From a virus: a DNA stretch of 20,642 nucleotides. Shown piece by piece: positions 19,237 to 20,642 of this stretch. The stretch is taken from positions 1 to 20,642 of the IMG/VR virus record IMGVR_UViG_3300008107_000602; one strand, written 5' to 3'. Position 1 is the first letter of the stretch; every line of letters starts with the position of its first letter. The notes beneath the pieces are model-generated. The model had not been told where the DNA came from and did no database searches. It worked only from the letters and a program-made list of their open reading frames with translations. Both the position numbers and the translations under genes were made by a program.

Positions 19237-19907
19237 CTAACGATTGGAAACCTGAAAAGAATATCTCATCTCCTTGGGATGTTGATGCGATGGAGTATAA
19301 CATAGGACAACCAGTATTGGATACTTACCCAGCAAGCATTCAAAACAACACTTATATTCAACCACAAGGAACTTTATACATCGGAACTAAATGGTATGAT
19401 GTAGATACCACTAAACTAACTTCTATCAAAGATGTAGAGGCAGTATTTTCTGCTATTGGATTGAGAGTATCTGAAACCAATGAAAACTTTGATAAAGTCA
19501 AACATCTTCTCATCATCCCAGAGCAACCTAAAACTCTGGATGAAATCGCACAAGAGTTTGATGAGAAAATTGATAAACTGATTGAGAATACTAAAAACAA
19601 GTTCCATCAATCCAAGTATATTTCAGAAAAGTTATACAACACAAAGTTTGATAGAATTAGTGATAACTTTGAGTATGCAAAAGAGAATGGAAACTTCCCA
19701 CTCAAAGTAAACCTTGCTTATACAACAACTGGATTGAGTGCTGGTTCTTATCAAACCTCTTTTGTACTCAAACAGGGAAGTAATCATAAAGGTTATTATA
19801 CTTTCGGCAATCGTAGATATTTCAGGTATTATATGCCTGATAAACCTAATCGTTTGGTGAAGTTCTTTATGAAAACTTGTCTTGGGTTTGTGTGGGTTGA
19901 TGAATGA
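19233..19907 (+). CDS. 224-aa phage protein, unknown
   Basis: The largest gene of the module-5 operon, beginning MTNDWKPEKNISSPWDVDAM. Residues about 35-90 look alpha/beta (GTLYIGTKWYDVDTTKLTSI). A long charged helix follows (about 100-145, TLDEIAQEFDEKIDKLIENT), then a Tyr/Phe-rich C-terminal part with GYYTFGNRRYFRYYMPDKPN. No catalytic motif or membrane segment recognised. Coupled by ATGA at both ends. Confidence 0.65.
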   Translation: MTNDWKPEKNISSPWDVDAMEYNIGQPVLDTYPASIQNNTYIQPQGTLYIGTKWYDVDTTKLTSIKDVEAVFSAIGLRVSETNENFDKVKHLLIIPEQPKTLDEIAQEFDEKIDKLIENTKNKFHQSKYISEKLYNTKFDRISDNFEYAKENGNFPLKVNLAYTTTGLSAGSYQTSFVLKQGSNHKGYYTFGNRRYFRYYMPDKPNRLVKFFMKTCLGFVWVDE

Positions 19908-20074
19908 AATACAATCGTCCTATGAATGTCTTTGAGAAACTCCATTCTGGTTGGTATTGGTTTGGGGAATGTTTTGATGAATGGTGCTATACTATGATGA
20001 ATGATGATGGAGAGTTCTTCAACTACATTCAAAGTGATTATGTGAAATACGAAGAAGATATGTATTATGACTGA
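19904..20074 (+). CDS. Small aromatic-rich protein, unknown
   Basis: A 56-aa protein (MKYNRPMNVFEKLHSGWYWF...), rich in Tyr, Trp and Met and acidic at the end (YVKYEEDMYYD). ATGA overlap with the gene before; the next gene starts 8 bp inside. Function unknown. Confidence 0.55.
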   Translation: MKYNRPMNVFEKLHSGWYWFGECFDEWCYTMMNDDGEFFNYIQSDYVKYEEDMYYD

Positions 20075-20228
20075 CGAAGAATATACACCAAGAAATCGTG
20101 AGAAATCCAAACAGGCAAAATATGGGTTCTTTTGGTGTAATTCTTGTGATAGACAACTGGTGCGTGATGGTGTAAAATGCCCTGTATGTGGAACAAAAAA
20201 CAATCCAAAGAAGATTCGTTATGACTAA
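20067..20228 (+). CDS. Mini zinc-ribbon protein
   Basis: A 53-aa protein. After a charged start it has FWCNSCDRQLVRDGVKCPVC: two CxxC knuckles (C24/C27 and C38/C41) ten residues apart, a full zinc ribbon. Residues KNNPKKIRYD form a basic tail. Zinc ribbons of this size often bind nucleic acid or RNA polymerase, which would suit a phage factor taking over the host, but nothing here proves it. It overlaps both neighbours. Confidence 0.7.
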   Translation: MTDEEYTPRNREKSKQAKYGFFWCNSCDRQLVRDGVKCPVCGTKNNPKKIRYD

Positions 20229-20454
20229 ACATCCAGCAAACGATTGGGAATGGGCAGATGATGCTGAAAAAGGATTTAATGAGTGGTTCAATCAAGACTG
20301 CGGACCTTATACTTGGCAGTGTGAATGGTTCTATGGTGATTGTGAAGTAGAAGACGAAAAGACACGCAAAGACCTGATGTATAAGTGGGCACACGCAGCA
20401 TATGTGAGTGGTTATGAAAGAGGTCTTTATGGGAAATTGGAGAGAGAAGAATGA
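20221..20454 (+). CDS. Small Trp-rich acidic protein, unknown
   Basis: A 77-aa protein starting MTKHPANDWEWADDAEKGFN, with ATG 20221 chosen over an upstream in-frame start at 20188 that lies inside the zinc-ribbon gene. It has many Trp and Tyr (YTWQCEWFYGDCEVED) and then a helix (KWAHAAYVSGYERGLYGKL). ATGA overlap with the next gene. Function unknown. Confidence 0.6.
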   Translation: MTKHPANDWEWADDAEKGFNEWFNQDCGPYTWQCEWFYGDCEVEDEKTRKDLMYKWAHAAYVSGYERGLYGKLEREE

Positions 20455-20642
20455 CTAATCCTCTCCTACAAAAATACGAAGAACTCTACGGAAAAAAAGA
20501 AGAACCAAAACCACAAAAGACACACACAGAAAAACTGAAAGAACTTCGGGATACTTCTACTATTCCAATCACAAAACTCACTTCTTATGATAATGAGAGT
20601 TTGAATGATAGTTTCTTACAGATTGCTGAAAAGGTAAAAAAC
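20451..20642 (+). CDS. Unknown protein, 3' partial
   Basis: The frame is open from ATG 20451 (ATGA overlap) to the last base of the window, 64 codons. The visible N-terminus (MTNPLLQKYEELYGKKEEPK...) is Lys/Glu-rich and looks disordered before EKLKELRDTSTIPITKLTSY. The C-terminus is outside the window. Confidence 0.6.
   Translation, partial: MTNPLLQKYEELYGKKEEPKPQKTHTEKLKELRDTSTIPITKLTSYDNESLNDSFLQIAEKVKN

Overview
The window is AT-rich, almost entirely coding, and every supported gene lies on the plus strand. Collagen-like and endosialidase-chaperone tail-fibre sequence, three HxH fibre paralogs, a cluster of 2-oxoglutarate/Fe(II) oxygenases, a CobS-like AAA+ ATPase with a VWA partner, HNH nucleases, phage tRNAs and long trains of tiny overlapping genes together point to a T4-like myovirus of marine cyanobacteria (cyanophage). 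This is inferred from gene content; no database search was possible.

Layout. (1) 1-3231: tail-fibre/adhesin block, made of the C-terminal part of a collagen-like S74 fibre and three tandem paralogous histidine-rich fibre proteins. (2) 3278-6489: a two-domain 2OG-Fe(II) oxygenase, a PKHD-type oxygenase, a four-cysteine protein, a tail-assembly-chaperone-like protein and a pentapeptide-repeat protein. (3) 6490-10060: a regulatory region with a strong sigma70-type promoter, a likely ~98-nt small RNA and an intrinsic terminator, then a VWA/HExxH protein and a MoxR/CobS-like AAA+ ATPase, each with its own promoter. (4) 10107-15382: about twenty small genes, mostly unrecognised, including an HNH nuclease, an AbrB-like protein and a KTSC-like protein, plus tRNA-Arg(TCT) and a tRNA-like element. 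(5) 15452-16709: tRNAs Ser(TGA), Val(TAC), Pro(TGG), Asn(GTT) and Ala(TGC), two tiny genes and a homing-type HNH gene. (6) 16792-20642: two operons of very small genes joined by ATGA/TGATG overlaps, including two mini zinc-ribbon proteins and one gene that looks frameshifted; the last gene runs off the window.

The most striking signal is regulatory. Five gene starts (6727, 8951, 15152, 16792, 17650) share a promoter module: a 20-bp imperfect dyad, roughly GGACACTT-N4-AAGTGTCC, placed exactly 35 bp (four sites) or 36 bp (one site) from its GTCC-position G to the first base of the -10 hexamer. Four of the five have an extended -10 (TGCTAT), three have a 13-bp palindrome ATTAC-WWW-GTAAT over the -10/start region, and three have a GC-rich stem-loop in the spacer. 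The start codon follows the -10 at 28-30 bp in every case. I read this as a phage regulon under one unidentified activator or repressor, linking the AAA+/VWA pair, the tRNA region and the two small-gene operons.
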